Shown: positions 1 through 8,559, numbered from the stretch's first letter. The stretch is 64,000 nt of DNA from Sphingomonadaceae bacterium 3R27C6 (GCA_005503215.1 SCNS01000003.1:62001-126000), one strand, 5' to 3'. Translations and numbers: made by a program. Notes: generated by a model from the letters alone, not told the origin.

Positions 1-434
1 ATTTCCATAATCGCGATGCGCGTGTCGGGATGGACGATACGAATGTCGGCCGCCGCCATGATCTGGCTCCCCGCGCCAAAGGCGACGCCGTGCACCGCGG
101 CAATCACGGGCACCGGGATCTCGCGCCAGCCCCACGCGGCATATTGCGCGTTGTTCGCGATGCCTTTCGTGCGATCGGCCAGGCTGCCGCCCGCGCTGCT
201 CGCGCCCGGATCGCGATCGTTGCTGAGGCTGGAGAGGTCAAGCCCGGCGCAAAAGGCCCGCCCCTCGCCCGACAGCACGACAACCCTCAGGCCCGCAGTC
301 GCCTTAAGCTGGTCGATTGCCTCAGCGAGCGCCTCCCACATCGCGGGATCAAGCGCGTTCATCTTGTCAGCGCGGATCAGCCGGACGTCGGCGATCCCGC
401 CTTCGAGCATGGTGATCGAAATACGGTCTTTCAC
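1..434 (-). CDS. Enoyl-CoA hydratase/isomerase (crotonase) family, C-terminus beyond window
   Basis: About 144 residues are visible before the frame runs off the window edge. The start is taken as GTG at 434, preceded by an AAAAGGA ribosome binding site. Crotonase-fold landmarks are present: an AFCAGLDLSSL segment (first oxyanion-hole strand, around residue 65) and HGVAFGAGSQIMAAAD (second oxyanion-hole glycines, around residues 115-130). Family members hydrate or isomerise enoyl-CoA thioesters in beta-oxidation or aromatic acid breakdown. The catalytic Glu pair that would separate hydratase from isomerase lies at or beyond the edge. It sits 13 bp downstream of a DsbA-like isomerase and an acyl-CoA ligase on the same strand, so a three-gene acyl-CoA degradation operon is likely. 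Confidence 0.9.
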   Translation of the reverse strand, partial: MKDRISITMLEGGIADVRLIRADKMNALDPAMWEALAEAIDQLKATAGLRVVVLSGEGRAFCAGLDLSSLSNDRDPGASSAGGSLADRTKGIANNAQYAAWGWREIPVPVIAAVHGVAFGAGSQIMAAADIRIVHPDTRIAIME

Positions 435-447
435 GGGAGCGTCCTTT

Positions 448-1056
448 TCAGCGTGTGAGCGCGGCCTCGACGAGCGGAAGCTGGTCGTTGCCAAAATACA
501 TATCGTCCGTGTCGACGAAGATCGTCGGCGAACCATAGCCGCCGCGCGCGATGACTTCATCGGTATTCGCGCGCAGCCGGGCCTTGACCGCATCGCTGGC
601 CGCCGCGGCGGCCAGCGCCGCGCCATCGAGCCCCTCGGCATCGGCGACCGCTGCGAGCACCGCGGGGTCGTCGAGATTCTCTTGCCGGTCGAAATAGCTC
701 GCGAAGGCGCCGCGCGCAAAACGCACGAGCGCTCCCTGATCCGCTTCGAGCGCGCAGCAGAAACGCATCGCGGCGATGCTCTTTGCCGGGTGCCACGCTG
801 ACGGGAAATTCATCGGCACGCCCGCCAGCCGCGCCCAATCCTTCAAGACTTTCCAACTGTGCGTCAGCCGCCGGTTGTCGGCCTGTTCGCGCGCAGCATA
901 GACGGCGGGGTTCACCGCATTGAACACCCCGCCGACGAGGATCGGCCGGTAGACCGCCGTCGCCCCCGCCCGTTCGAGCACGCCCGGCAGGTTATGGAAG
1001 GCGAGGCAGGTCCAGGGCGAGGAGAGGTCGAAGAAAAATTCGACGCGCGCGGTCAT
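448..1056 (-). CDS. 2-hydroxychromene-2-carboxylate isomerase-like (DsbA/GST-kappa family)
   Basis: A 202-residue thioredoxin-fold protein beginning VEFFFDLSSPWTCLAFHNLP, the signature N-terminus of the HCCA isomerase/GST-kappa family. The SSPW segment carries the active-site Ser. GSPTIFVDTDDMYFGNDQL near the C-terminus is the cis-Pro/substrate loop of this family. The start is ATG at 1056, 4 bp after the upstream ligase stop and behind a GGAGG site; an in-frame ATG at 1098 would lie inside the ligase gene. Family members isomerise glutathione-dependent intermediates of naphthalene/PAH catabolism, but many act on unknown substrates. The neighbouring acyl-CoA ligase and crotonase suggest a role in acyl or aromatic acid breakdown; the exact substrate is not readable. 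Confidence 0.85.
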   Translation of the reverse strand: MTARVEFFFDLSSPWTCLAFHNLPGVLERAGATAVYRPILVGGVFNAVNPAVYAAREQADNRRLTHSWKVLKDWARLAGVPMNFPSAWHPAKSIAAMRFCCALEADQGALVRFARGAFASYFDRQENLDDPAVLAAVADAEGLDGAALAAAAASDAVKARLRANTDEVIARGGYGSPTIFVDTDDMYFGNDQLPLVEAALTR

Positions 1057-1060
1057 CGCA

Positions 1061-2593
1061 TCAAACCTCCGCCTTCGCTTTTTCCCAGTATTGGTCACGC
1101 AGCAGGCGCTTGTAGAGCTTGCCGGTGTCGTGGCGCGGCAGCGCTTCCATGAAATCGATGCGGCGCGGGATCTTCACCCCCGACAATTTCTCGCGCGCAT
1201 AGGTCATGAGCTCGTCGCGGAAGGCATCGGTCGCGTCGGCCATGTCGGCGGGCTGGATCACCGCGATCACTTCCTCGCCCATTTCGTCGTGCGGGCCGCC
1301 GACGACCGCGACGTCGGCGACCTTCGGGTGGGTGACGAGGTGGTTCTCGATTTCCTGCGGATAGATGTTCACCCCGCCCGAGATGATCATGAAGCTCTTG
1401 CGGTCGGTGAGGTACAGGAAGCCATCTTCATCAACTTTGCCCACATCGCCAAGAGTCGACCAGCCTTGCGAGTTGCGGCTCGACGCTGTTTTTTCATTAT
1501 CTCCATGATATTCGAAGACATTTTCGCTTTCGAAGAAAACCGCGCCTTCTTCGTTCGCGCCAAGCTCGGTCTCGTTATCTTCGCCCATGATGTGGACCGC
1601 GCCGAGGATCGGACGGCCGACGCTGCCCTTGTGCGTCAGCCAGTCGGCGCTGGAGATGAAGGTCATGCCATTGCCTTCGGACCCGGCATAATATTCGAAG
1701 AGCACCGGCCCCCACCAGTCGATCATCGCCTGCTTCACCGGCACCGGGCACGGCGCCGCGGCGTGGATCGCGACCTTCAGCGACGAGGTGTCGTAGCGCG
1801 TGCGAAGGTCATCCGGCAGCTTGAGCATGCGCACGAAATGCGTCGGGACCCACTGGCTGGCGTTCACGCGATATTTTTCGATGTGCGCCAGCGCGGTCTC
1901 GGGATCGAATTTCTTCATCAGCACGACGGTGCCGCCGAGGCGGTGGATCGTCATCGACCAGCGCAGCGGCGCGGCGTGATAGAGCGGCGCCGGCGACAGA
2001 TAGATGCTGTCCGCGTTGATCTGGAATATCGCCGAGGCGAGCATGACGAGGCTGTTCGTCGCGTCGATCGCGGGGTCCTCGGGCAGCGGCACGCGCACAC
2101 CCTTGGGGCGACCGGTGGTGCCCGACGAATAGAGCATGTCGACCCCCGCACGCTCGTCGGCCACCGGCGTAGCGGGCATCGCGGCGACCGCGTCCTCCCA
2201 GCTTTCATAGCCCGGGATATCGCCGCCCATCGCGAAGCGTTTGATGCCGGTCGTGAGCTGCTGTGCGGCGCCCGCAAGGCTCGCCGAGACGACGAGAATC
2301 TGCGCGCCCGAATTTTCGAGGATATAATCGGCCTCGTCCTGCGTCAGCCGCGACGAGATACAGACATAACGCAGCCCCGCGCGCTGCGCGCCCCAGGTCA
2401 GCCCGTAATAATGCGGGGTGTTGTCGAGCATGAAGGCGACAACATCCTCATGCCCCAGCCCGTACGACCGGAAGAGCTGCGCCGCGCGGTTCGAGGCGGC
2501 GTCGAGTTCGCCATAGCTGATCGCCTCGCCCGTTTCGGCGACGATGATCGCGGCTTTATCGGGATTGGCACGGGCGTGGACTGAAGGGTGCAT
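1061..2593 (-). CDS. Acyl-CoA synthetase (AMP-dependent ligase, ANL superfamily)
   Basis: 510 residues. It activates a carboxylic acid to its CoA thioester via an acyl-adenylate. ANL core motifs appear in order: YSSGTTGRPKGVRV (A3 P-loop, about residue 155), YYAGSEGNG (A5, adenine/acyl pocket), STLGDVGKVDEDGFLYLTDR (A7/A8 hinge) and a C-terminal PRHDTGKLYKRLLRDQ holding the catalytic Lys (A10). Length is normal for fatty-acid or bile-acid type ligases; chain length cannot be read. It is the first gene of the minus-strand unit ahead of the DsbA-like isomerase (4 bp gap) and crotonase. The acyl pocket motif YYAGSEG differs from the YGMTEGG of the second ligase at 3540-5072, so the two probably differ in substrate. 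Confidence 0.93.
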   Translation of the reverse strand: MHPSVHARANPDKAAIIVAETGEAISYGELDAASNRAAQLFRSYGLGHEDVVAFMLDNTPHYYGLTWGAQRAGLRYVCISSRLTQDEADYILENSGAQILVVSASLAGAAQQLTTGIKRFAMGGDIPGYESWEDAVAAMPATPVADERAGVDMLYSSGTTGRPKGVRVPLPEDPAIDATNSLVMLASAIFQINADSIYLSPAPLYHAAPLRWSMTIHRLGGTVVLMKKFDPETALAHIEKYRVNASQWVPTHFVRMLKLPDDLRTRYDTSSLKVAIHAAAPCPVPVKQAMIDWWGPVLFEYYAGSEGNGMTFISSADWLTHKGSVGRPILGAVHIMGEDNETELGANEEGAVFFESENVFEYHGDNEKTASSRNSQGWSTLGDVGKVDEDGFLYLTDRKSFMIISGGVNIYPQEIENHLVTHPKVADVAVVGGPHDEMGEEVIAVIQPADMADATDAFRDELMTYAREKLSGVKIPRRIDFMEALPRHDTGKLYKRLLRDQYWEKAKAEV

Positions 2594-2737
2594 CGGGCAT
2601 CATCTCCGGGAATCGTTGCTTTCTTTATGTCGAAGATCAGTAGCAACCTGAAACTTTCGGTCAAGCAAGCTGGGACCAGTGACAGGACGCCGATCAAGAA
2701 GCGGCAAATTGCGACGCAAGAGTGGGAGATGCCGGAC

Positions 2738-3451
2738 CTAATCCGGACGCGACCGCAAGGCGTAGCCCATGCCCTTCACGGTGCGCAGCATCGGCCAGTC
2801 GAACCCCCGATCGACCTTGGCGCGCAGCCGCGACATATGCACCTCGACCCGGTTGGTGCCGGGATCGAAATCGAGCCGCCATACCGCGCGGAGCAGCGCG
2901 CCGCGCGACAGCGGCCGGTCGGGCACGCGCGCGAGGTTCGCGAGCAGGTCGAATTCGCGGAGCGGCAGGCGGATGAGCCGGCCCGCACGCTCGACACGTC
3001 GGTCGATCAGGTCGATGCGCAATTCGCCCTCTCCGAGCTGCCCGGCGGCGATGCGGCTGCGGCGCAGCAGACTGGCGACCCGCGCGAGCACTTCTGGGAG
3101 ATTATCGGTCCAGCCAACCGCATCCTCGGCGCCCGCACCAAGCGCCGCCATTCGGTCATCGAACGAGTCGCGATCGGACAGGGCGATCAGCGGCCGCCGC
3201 CCTGCAATCGAGCGCGCCAGCCGGACAAATTCGAAAGGCTCCTGCCAGTCGAGGAACGGGTTGACGATCAGCAGGTCGAAACAGCTATCGACCCAAGGGC
3301 GAAGCCCGTTCACATGCGGCGGCAGGAATTGCACCGCCAAACCCGCGGCCTCGATCGCCGCACCGAGGACATCGGCCCGTGCAGATACGGGATGATAGAT
3401 AGCGACCAGTAACTTCCGGTCGCCTTCTCCGGCAATATCCGATGATGCCAT
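2738..3451 (-). CDS. OmpR/PhoB-type winged-helix regulator with degenerate receiver domain
   Basis: 237 residues from ATG 3451 (GGGGG site just upstream; ATGs at 3457 and 3478 are alternatives). The C-terminal half (about 135-237) is a clear Trans_reg_C winged helix: LPLREFDLLANLARVPDRPL, then EVHMSRLRAKVDRGF and the TVKGMGYAL wing. The N-terminal half is receiver-like in spacing but lacks the acidic pair (VAIYHP instead of VxDDD). It has Asn64 in LLIVNPFLD where the phospho-acceptor Asp belongs, and lacks the conserved Lys (GAEDAVGW). It is therefore probably phosphorylation-independent. No histidine kinase is adjacent. It is divergent from the acyl-CoA ligase at 3540 and upstream of the other ligase operon, so it may regulate them (inference). 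Confidence 0.88.
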   Translation of the reverse strand: MASSDIAGEGDRKLLVAIYHPVSARADVLGAAIEAAGLAVQFLPPHVNGLRPWVDSCFDLLIVNPFLDWQEPFEFVRLARSIAGRRPLIALSDRDSFDDRMAALGAGAEDAVGWTDNLPEVLARVASLLRRSRIAAGQLGEGELRIDLIDRRVERAGRLIRLPLREFDLLANLARVPDRPLSRGALLRAVWRLDFDPGTNRVEVHMSRLRAKVDRGFDWPMLRTVKGMGYALRSRPD

Positions 3452-3539
3452 CCGCATCCCCCGTCGTCGACGCAACATCTTGTCGCCCCGCCGCCCCACC
3501 GGCATTGCACCGCCTTTCGGCTGTGCTAACCCATGGGCC

Positions 3540-5072
3540 ATGACCAGTATCGAAATGCTTGACGGCGACTTCGCCACCCTGCCCGACCTTGTCCGTGCCC
3601 ATGCCGCGGAGCGTCCCGATGCCGTAGCGGCTGCCGACGCGCTGCGGCGGCTGAGCTGGTCCGAACTGGATCAATTGACCGACCGAATCGCCGCGCGGTT
3701 GCAGCAGGACGGATTCGCGAAAGGCGACCGCACCGCGATCGCGGGCCTCAACAGCGTCGAGCAAATGGCGGTGATCCTCGGCACGCTGCGCGCCGGCGGG
3801 GTCGCGGGCCTCGTCACCAACAGCGCGACGGGCGAGCAGATGGCGGCGATGATCGCCGACACCGGCGCGCGCCACCTGTTCCTCGACAATGCTGCGAAGA
3901 CGAGCCTCGAGGGGCATGTCATCACCGCGAGCGACCTGATCGCGATGGACGGCAGCGACGCGGGAACGCCGCTCGACGCCTGGCTGTCGCTCGCGGGCGC
4001 CAAGCCGGCGCCGGTCGAGATTCTCCCCGAGGACGGCTTCAACATCATCTATTCGTCGGGCACCACGGGCACGCCGAAGGGCATCATCCACAGCCATGCG
4101 ATGCGCTGGCAGCATATCATCCGCGGCGCGCCCGCTTATGGCCCCAATGCGGTGACGATCCTGTCGACCCCGCTCTATTCGAACACGACGATGGCGAGCT
4201 TCATGCCGACCGTCGGGTCGGGCGGACAAGTCGTGCTGATGAAGAAATTCGACGCGCGCAGTTTCCTCGAACTCGCGGCGCGCGAGCGTGCGACGAACAC
4301 GATGCTGGTGCCGGTGCAGTACCGCCGGATCATGGCGCTGGAGGATTTCGGCGACTTCGACCTCTCCAGCTTTGTCGTCAAATATTGCACTTCGGCGCCC
4401 TTCCCCGCGGCGCTCAAGGCCGATGTGCTGCAACGCTGGCCCGGCGGGCTCGTCGAAATTTATGGCATGACCGAGGGCGGCGCGGCGTTCATCCTCGAGG
4501 CGCATCAATTCCCCGACAAATTGCACACCGTCGGCAAACCCGCGCCGGGGCATATCGCGAAGGTGATCGACGAGGAGGGCAATGAGCTGCCGCAAGGTTC
4601 GGTCGGCGAAGTCGTCGGGCGCAGCCCCGCGATGATGACGGGATACAACAACCGCCCCGACGCGACCAAGGCGATGCACTGGCACGACGCCGAGGGAAAT
4701 CTCTTCTACCGCCACGGCGACATCGGGCGCGTCGACGAGGACGGATTCCTGACCTTGATGGACCGTGCCAAGGACATGATCATCTCGGGCGGCTTCAACA
4801 TCTTCCCGAGCGACCTCGAAGCGATACTGATCGCCGACGAGCGCGTCGTCGAAGCGGCGGTGGTCGGCATGCCGAGCGAAGAATGGGGCGAGACGCCGGT
4901 CGCGTTCGTCGTGCTGAAACCCGGCGCCGATGCCGAGAGCGTGCGTGCCGACTGCAACGCCAAGGCCGGCAAGACGCAGCGGTTGAGCGCGATCACCGTC
5001 GTGGAAGAGTTGCCGCGCAGCCCGATCGGCAAGGTGCTGAAACGCGAACTTCGGGATGCCTACGCCCGATAA
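3540..5072 (+). CDS. Acyl-CoA synthetase (AMP-dependent ligase, ANL superfamily)
   Basis: 510 residues from ATG 3540. It is a second ANL ligase with complete motifs: IIYSSGTTGTPKGIIHSH (A3), VEIYGMTEGGAAF (A5), FYRHGDIGRVDEDGFLTLMD (A7), DMIISGGFNIFPSDLEA (A8 hinge) and PIGKVLKRELRD with the catalytic Lys at the C-terminus. The YGMTEG form of A5 is typical of 4-coumarate/long-chain fatty acyl ligases. Cytosolic. It is divergent from the receiver-like regulator at 2738-3451, whose start is only 88 bp away, so the two share a promoter region. The substrate is unknown; a role in activating fatty or aromatic acids fits the surrounding acyl-CoA genes. Confidence 0.93.
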   Translation: MTSIEMLDGDFATLPDLVRAHAAERPDAVAAADALRRLSWSELDQLTDRIAARLQQDGFAKGDRTAIAGLNSVEQMAVILGTLRAGGVAGLVTNSATGEQMAAMIADTGARHLFLDNAAKTSLEGHVITASDLIAMDGSDAGTPLDAWLSLAGAKPAPVEILPEDGFNIIYSSGTTGTPKGIIHSHAMRWQHIIRGAPAYGPNAVTILSTPLYSNTTMASFMPTVGSGGQVVLMKKFDARSFLELAARERATNTMLVPVQYRRIMALEDFGDFDLSSFVVKYCTSAPFPAALKADVLQRWPGGLVEIYGMTEGGAAFILEAHQFPDKLHTVGKPAPGHIAKVIDEEGNELPQGSVGEVVGRSPAMMTGYNNRPDATKAMHWHDAEGNLFYRHGDIGRVDEDGFLTLMDRAKDMIISGGFNIFPSDLEAILIADERVVEAAVVGMPSEEWGETPVAFVVLKPGADAESVRADCNAKAGKTQRLSAITVVEELPRSPIGKVLKRELRDAYAR

Positions 5073-5124
5073 CAGCCGGGCCGCCAGCTTTCGACGGATT
5101 CTGGACTGAGTTTTGGAACAATTT

Positions 5125-5847
5125 ATGACTTATTTCAAAATGATCGCACCGGCATTGTTGCTGGCAATGCCAACCGCCGCGCTTGCAACAAAAAAAGTCG
5201 ATAAAATTGCCATTACACCGACGTCCGAAAAAGCTGCGATCATCATCAAGGCAAAAGACATTCCAATTTCGGATTCTTATAAAACATCATTCCGTATATT
5301 ATTGAGAAGTTATGATGCGGAGCAACAGACTTTGCGCGGAGGCCCGCTTGGCGGATCTGTCATGCTTGAGGCCCAATCGAGATTATTTACAGACGGCTAT
5401 CTCGTTGCAGATTTAAAGCCCGGAACTTACGCTTTTCAGAGCTTTTCCCGGCAAGATTCGTGGATATTATGTTTTAACGAGAATAGCCTGCATTTCACCA
5501 TCAAGCCGGGAGAGCTTCTCTATCTGGGTGAAATGAACTCGGAAAAGCATGTGCGCGAGTTGGAAACGCTTGCCATCAGCACGGGCCGGACCAGAACCCG
5601 CAAGAGCGAGCCGATAAACTTTTTTGATGGAGTTTCGACGCCCGACCTTTCTCCCGTCGACGATGCGGAACTTGTGGCCGTGGCTGCGATGGTGAAGGCG
5701 AAAATGCCCAAGACAACAGTCGCCCCCAAGGCTGCCGAATTCGGTCCGGCGCGCTTTGAACCAGCCAGTGACCCGCTTGGGGTCGCTCGCATCTGCGGCG
5801 GCTATCATAAAAAATGGACACAGCCGAAGACGGATACCGAACCCTAA
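5125..5847 (+). CDS. Exported protein of unknown function, AT-richer than its surroundings
   Basis: 240 residues from ATG 5125; a TTG at 5113 is a less likely start. The N-terminus TYFKMIAPALLLAMPTAALA is a Sec signal peptide with an AxA cleavage site. The mature part shows short beta-rich stretches (SFRILLRSYD, LVADLKPGTYAFQSFSRQD, LHFTIKPGELLYLGEM), reminiscent of small periplasmic or outer-membrane-associated beta domains. I recognise no family. Its first 400 bp use AAA, ATT, TTA and ATA codons freely, unlike all neighbours, which almost always end codons in G or C. That hints at recent acquisition. It stands alone between a plus-strand ligase and the convergent nicotinamide operon. Confidence 0.75.
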   Translation: MTYFKMIAPALLLAMPTAALATKKVDKIAITPTSEKAAIIIKAKDIPISDSYKTSFRILLRSYDAEQQTLRGGPLGGSVMLEAQSRLFTDGYLVADLKPGTYAFQSFSRQDSWILCFNENSLHFTIKPGELLYLGEMNSEKHVRELETLAISTGRTRTRKSEPINFFDGVSTPDLSPVDDAELVAVAAMVKAKMPKTTVAPKAAEFGPARFEPASDPLGVARICGGYHKKWTQPKTDTEP

Positions 5848-5925
5848 TAGCAATTCCGTCGCGGGTGCAGATTTTGGCTGAGCTTGTCCGCTCGCACCGC
5901 CACGCGCCCCAATCCGTAGATACGG

Positions 5926-6444
5926 TCAGAGCAAGTCCGCCGCCGCTATTGCCATCAGCGCGCTTTGCAGCCGCGCATCGCCTTCGCCCTCGACCCAGGC
6001 CCATTTGAGTTTGCGCCGGTCGAGTTCGCCGATCGCGACCTCCATGAATTGCGCCCGCGCGAGTTCGCTGCCGAACAGGCGCGTGCCATCCTCCTCCCAC
6101 GAAAGATCCATCGCGGGGACGAGATAGAGGTCGGCGACCTCGTCCCACAAGTCGATCTCGGGGAGGCGGCGGCCGAGCAGCATGATCGCCCACGCCTGCG
6201 TCATCAGCGGATCGGTGTCCGAAACCAGCCATTCGGGCCGCTGCGCAAGCGCCTCCCGGGTCGCGGCGCGATGACCGTCGAAGATCGCGAGCAGGTCGAC
6301 TTCGTCGAGATTGGTGCCGTTCGCCTCGGCATAGGTGCGCCCATATTCGGGGACGACGAGCCCGCCGAGCTGGAGCGCGAGGCGCGGCGCGAGCGTCGAT
6401 TTGCCCGTGCTTTCGGCGCCGTGGAGACAGATATGGCGCGTCAT
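5926..6444 (-). CDS. Nicotinamide riboside kinase-like ATPase (NadR C-terminal domain family)
   Basis: 172 residues; the start ATG 6444 overlaps the pnuC stop by 4 bp (ATGA). The Walker A motif CLHGAESTGKST lies at the very N-terminus, followed by PEYGRTYAE and, at about residue 70, WLVSDTDPLMTQAWA, a typical layout for the AAA_28/NadR kinase domain. Full NadR proteins carry an N-terminal helix-turn-helix and an NMN adenylyltransferase domain; both are absent, so this is a stand-alone kinase. It would phosphorylate nicotinamide riboside on arrival. Coupling to the PnuC-type transporter makes this assignment much stronger than sequence alone. Last gene of the crt-pnuC chain. Confidence 0.82.
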   Translation of the reverse strand: MTRHICLHGAESTGKSTLAPRLALQLGGLVVPEYGRTYAEANGTNLDEVDLLAIFDGHRAATREALAQRPEWLVSDTDPLMTQAWAIMLLGRRLPEIDLWDEVADLYLVPAMDLSWEEDGTRLFGSELARAQFMEVAIGELDRRKLKWAWVEGEGDARLQSALMAIAAADLL

Positions 6445-7010
6445 GGCGCCGCCCTGCCCGCCGCCGCCGCGCGCCGCCACTGGAGCAGGCCGTCGATCGA
6501 CAGGCCAAGCAGCACGACATAGACCGCGCTGGTCGCGTAAAGCCCGCGCGACGCGAACAGCGGCACCGCGATCAGGTCGACGAGGATCCAGAGGAACCAG
6601 CTTTCGACCCGGCGCCGCGCGAGCAGCCATTGCGCGGTGATGCTGAGCATCGCGATCGCGCCGTCGATCCACGGCGCGGCCGCGTCGGTGTAGCGGTCCA
6701 TCGCAAAGCTCCACCCGGCCCACGCGGCGATCGTCGTAAGCGCCCAACCGCGGCGCGCACGCTCGGTCATCCAGCGCACCGGCACCCCGCTGTCATCGCG
6801 CGCGCGCATCCAGGCGGCCCAGCCATAGAGGTTGAGCGCGAAGAAAAAGCCCTGGAGCAGCATGTCGCTGTACAGCTTCGCCTCGAAGAAAACGAAGGCG
6901 TAGAGCGTCACCGCGACGAGCGCGAAGGGGTAGTTCCACACGCTGCGCAACGCGACGAGCGCGACATTGGTCAGCACGAACGCCGCGGCGATCCACTCGA
7001 GATAGCTCAT
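6441..7010 (-). CDS. pnuC: PnuC-family nicotinamide riboside transporter
   Basis: 189 residues with about seven hydrophobic segments, an inner-membrane facilitator. Diagnostic features are the SVWNYPFALVAVTLYAFVFF segment and, later, RRRVESWFLWILVDLIAVPLF, which carries the conserved W-x-x-W/D substrate region of PnuC proteins. Family members let nicotinamide riboside enter down a gradient maintained by intracellular phosphorylation, so the kinase coupled downstream is the expected partner. Both ends use ATGA overlaps, 7007-7010 with crtB and 6441-6444 with the kinase. It therefore appears to be transcribed and translated together with the carotenoid genes. Confidence 0.9.
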   Translation of the reverse strand: MSYLEWIAAAFVLTNVALVALRSVWNYPFALVAVTLYAFVFFEAKLYSDMLLQGFFFALNLYGWAAWMRARDDSGVPVRWMTERARRGWALTTIAAWAGWSFAMDRYTDAAAPWIDGAIAMLSITAQWLLARRRVESWFLWILVDLIAVPLFASRGLYATSAVYVVLLGLSIDGLLQWRRAAAAGRAAP

Positions 7011-7978
7011 TCGCTGGCCTCATGCCGCTCGACGTGTCTGGGGCGCGTCCACAGCCCCTCGCGGCTGATCCGCCGCTGCGGCGGACGCCGCAGAACCGAC
7101 CAGCCCGCGCGCGCGACCCAGCCCAATTTGGCGAAGAGCGAAGTGCCCGCGCGGTGGTCCCACGCATGGTCGCCGCGCGCACGCACCTCGCGCGCGATAT
7201 CGCCATAGATGCCCGCCGCGGCGAGCACCGCCCAGCGGCTGCGCGGGGGCAGCTTGCGCGCACCCCAACGCGCCGAGGCTTCATATTCCTCGGCCATTTC
7301 GGACAGCCATCGGGCCATCACCGACAGGCGCCCGCGAAAGGCGGGGTGCATGTGCTGGCCGGGCGGAATGTCGAGTTCGACCATCCATTCGACGGGCAGG
7401 TAACAGCGGTCGGCGGCGGCATCCTCCGCCACGTCGCGCGCGATATTGGCGAGCTGGAACGCGATGCCGAGGTCCGAGGCGCGGTCGAGTGTCGTTTCGT
7501 CGGCGGGGTCGATCCCCATGACGAGCGCCATCGCGGTCCCGACCGCGCCCGCGACGTGATAGGAGTAACGGAGCAAATCCTCCTCGCTGCGCGGGCGCCA
7601 GTCGCGGGCGTCGAGTTCGAACCCCGCGATGATATCGTCGATAACCGCGCGCGGGATCGCGACTTCGGTCAGCAGGAAGCCGAGCGCGTCGAACGCCATG
7701 TCGCCGGTCGGCTGTCCGGCGAATGCCTTATCGGTCTGCGCACGGATATGCGCGACCGCGGCGACCGGATCATGGTCCGGCTTCATCGCGCCACCATGAT
7801 CCTGCCCGTCGGTCAGGTCGTCGGCGGCGCGGCACCAGGCGTAGAGCAGCCAGACGCGCTCGCGCGTTTCGCGGTCGAAGAGCTGGCTCGCCAGCGCGAA
7901 GCTTTTCGATCCGCGCGCGATGCTGTCGTGCGCGAAACCGTGGAGGGCATGTGCATCATAGGCCCCCGCCTCGCTCAT
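7007..7978 (-). CDS. crtB: Phytoene synthase CrtB
   Basis: 323 residues; head-to-head condensation of two geranylgeranyl diphosphates into phytoene. Both aspartate-rich Mg-diphosphate sites are present: AWCRAADDLTDG (first DxxxD) and ANIARDVAEDAAADRCYLP (second DxxxD, a signature of squalene/phytoene synthases). The N-terminal FAHDSIARGSKSFALASQLF matches the conserved SKSF region. The start ATG 7978 shares one base with the stop of the LOG-family gene (TAATG), and the stop overlaps pnuC by 4 bp. The much longer open frame extending to 8539 is a read-through of the antiparallel GC-rich frame and is not used. Membrane-associated enzyme of the carotenoid pathway. Confidence 0.95.
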   Translation of the reverse strand: MSEAGAYDAHALHGFAHDSIARGSKSFALASQLFDRETRERVWLLYAWCRAADDLTDGQDHGGAMKPDHDPVAAVAHIRAQTDKAFAGQPTGDMAFDALGFLLTEVAIPRAVIDDIIAGFELDARDWRPRSEEDLLRYSYHVAGAVGTAMALVMGIDPADETTLDRASDLGIAFQLANIARDVAEDAAADRCYLPVEWMVELDIPPGQHMHPAFRGRLSVMARWLSEMAEEYEASARWGARKLPPRSRWAVLAAAGIYGDIAREVRARGDHAWDHRAGTSLFAKLGWVARAGWSVLRRPPQRRISREGLWTRPRHVERHEASE

Positions 7979-8559
7979 TACAGATTTTCGGCCTTCATCG
8001 CGAAGATCGTCTTGTGCGGCACATAGGCCGCCATCTTTTCGAGCAAATCGTCGAGCCCCGCGTCGACGATCATGATCCCGGCGTGCGCGGGGCGGATGAA
8101 GCCGACCTCGATCATGTTGCGGTTGAAGGCGATGAGGTCGTTGTAGAAGCCCGCGGCGTTGAGCAGCCCGACAGGCTTGGTATGATAGCCGAGCTGCGCC
8201 CAGCTGATCGCTTCCCACAGTTCGTCCATCGTCCCGACCCCGCCGGGGATGGTGAGGAAGCCGTCGGAGAGGTCGGTGAACATCTTCTTGCGTTCGTGCA
8301 TGCCCGAAACGACGTGGAGTTCGGTGCAGCCGCGATGCGCGACCTCGGCGCCGACGAGCGCGTCGGGAATGATCCCGATCACCTCGCCGCCCGCCTCCAG
8401 CGCGCTGTCGGCGACCGCGCCCATCAGCCCCAATCGGCCGCCGCCATAGACGACGCCGATGCCGCGCTCGGCCAAGGTACGCCCGACGTGGCGCGCGGTT
8501 TCGATATAGATCGGATCTTCGGGGGTCGCGGACCCGCAATAGACGGCAAGGCGTTTCAT
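7978..8559 (-). CDS. LOG/TIGR00730 family nucleotide phosphoribohydrolase
   Basis: 193 residues. Rossmann-fold LOG-family hallmarks are present: VVYGGGRLGLMGAVA near residue 40 and LTIPGGVGTMDELWE near residue 105, the PGGxGTxxE motif with the catalytic Glu. Characterised members cleave cytokinin riboside monophosphates or AMP/IMP to free base plus ribose 5-phosphate; in bacteria the physiological substrate is often unclear. The gene is locked between crtI (ATGA, 8556-8559) and crtB (TAATG, 7978-7980), so it is part of the carotenoid transcript. A link with nucleotide salvage is suggested by pnuC and the riboside kinase further down the same chain (inference). Confidence 0.9.
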   Translation of the reverse strand: MKRLAVYCGSATPEDPIYIETARHVGRTLAERGIGVVYGGGRLGLMGAVADSALEAGGEVIGIIPDALVGAEVAHRGCTELHVVSGMHERKKMFTDLSDGFLTIPGGVGTMDELWEAISWAQLGYHTKPVGLLNAAGFYNDLIAFNRNMIEVGFIRPAHAGIMIVDAGLDDLLEKMAAYVPHKTIFAMKAENL

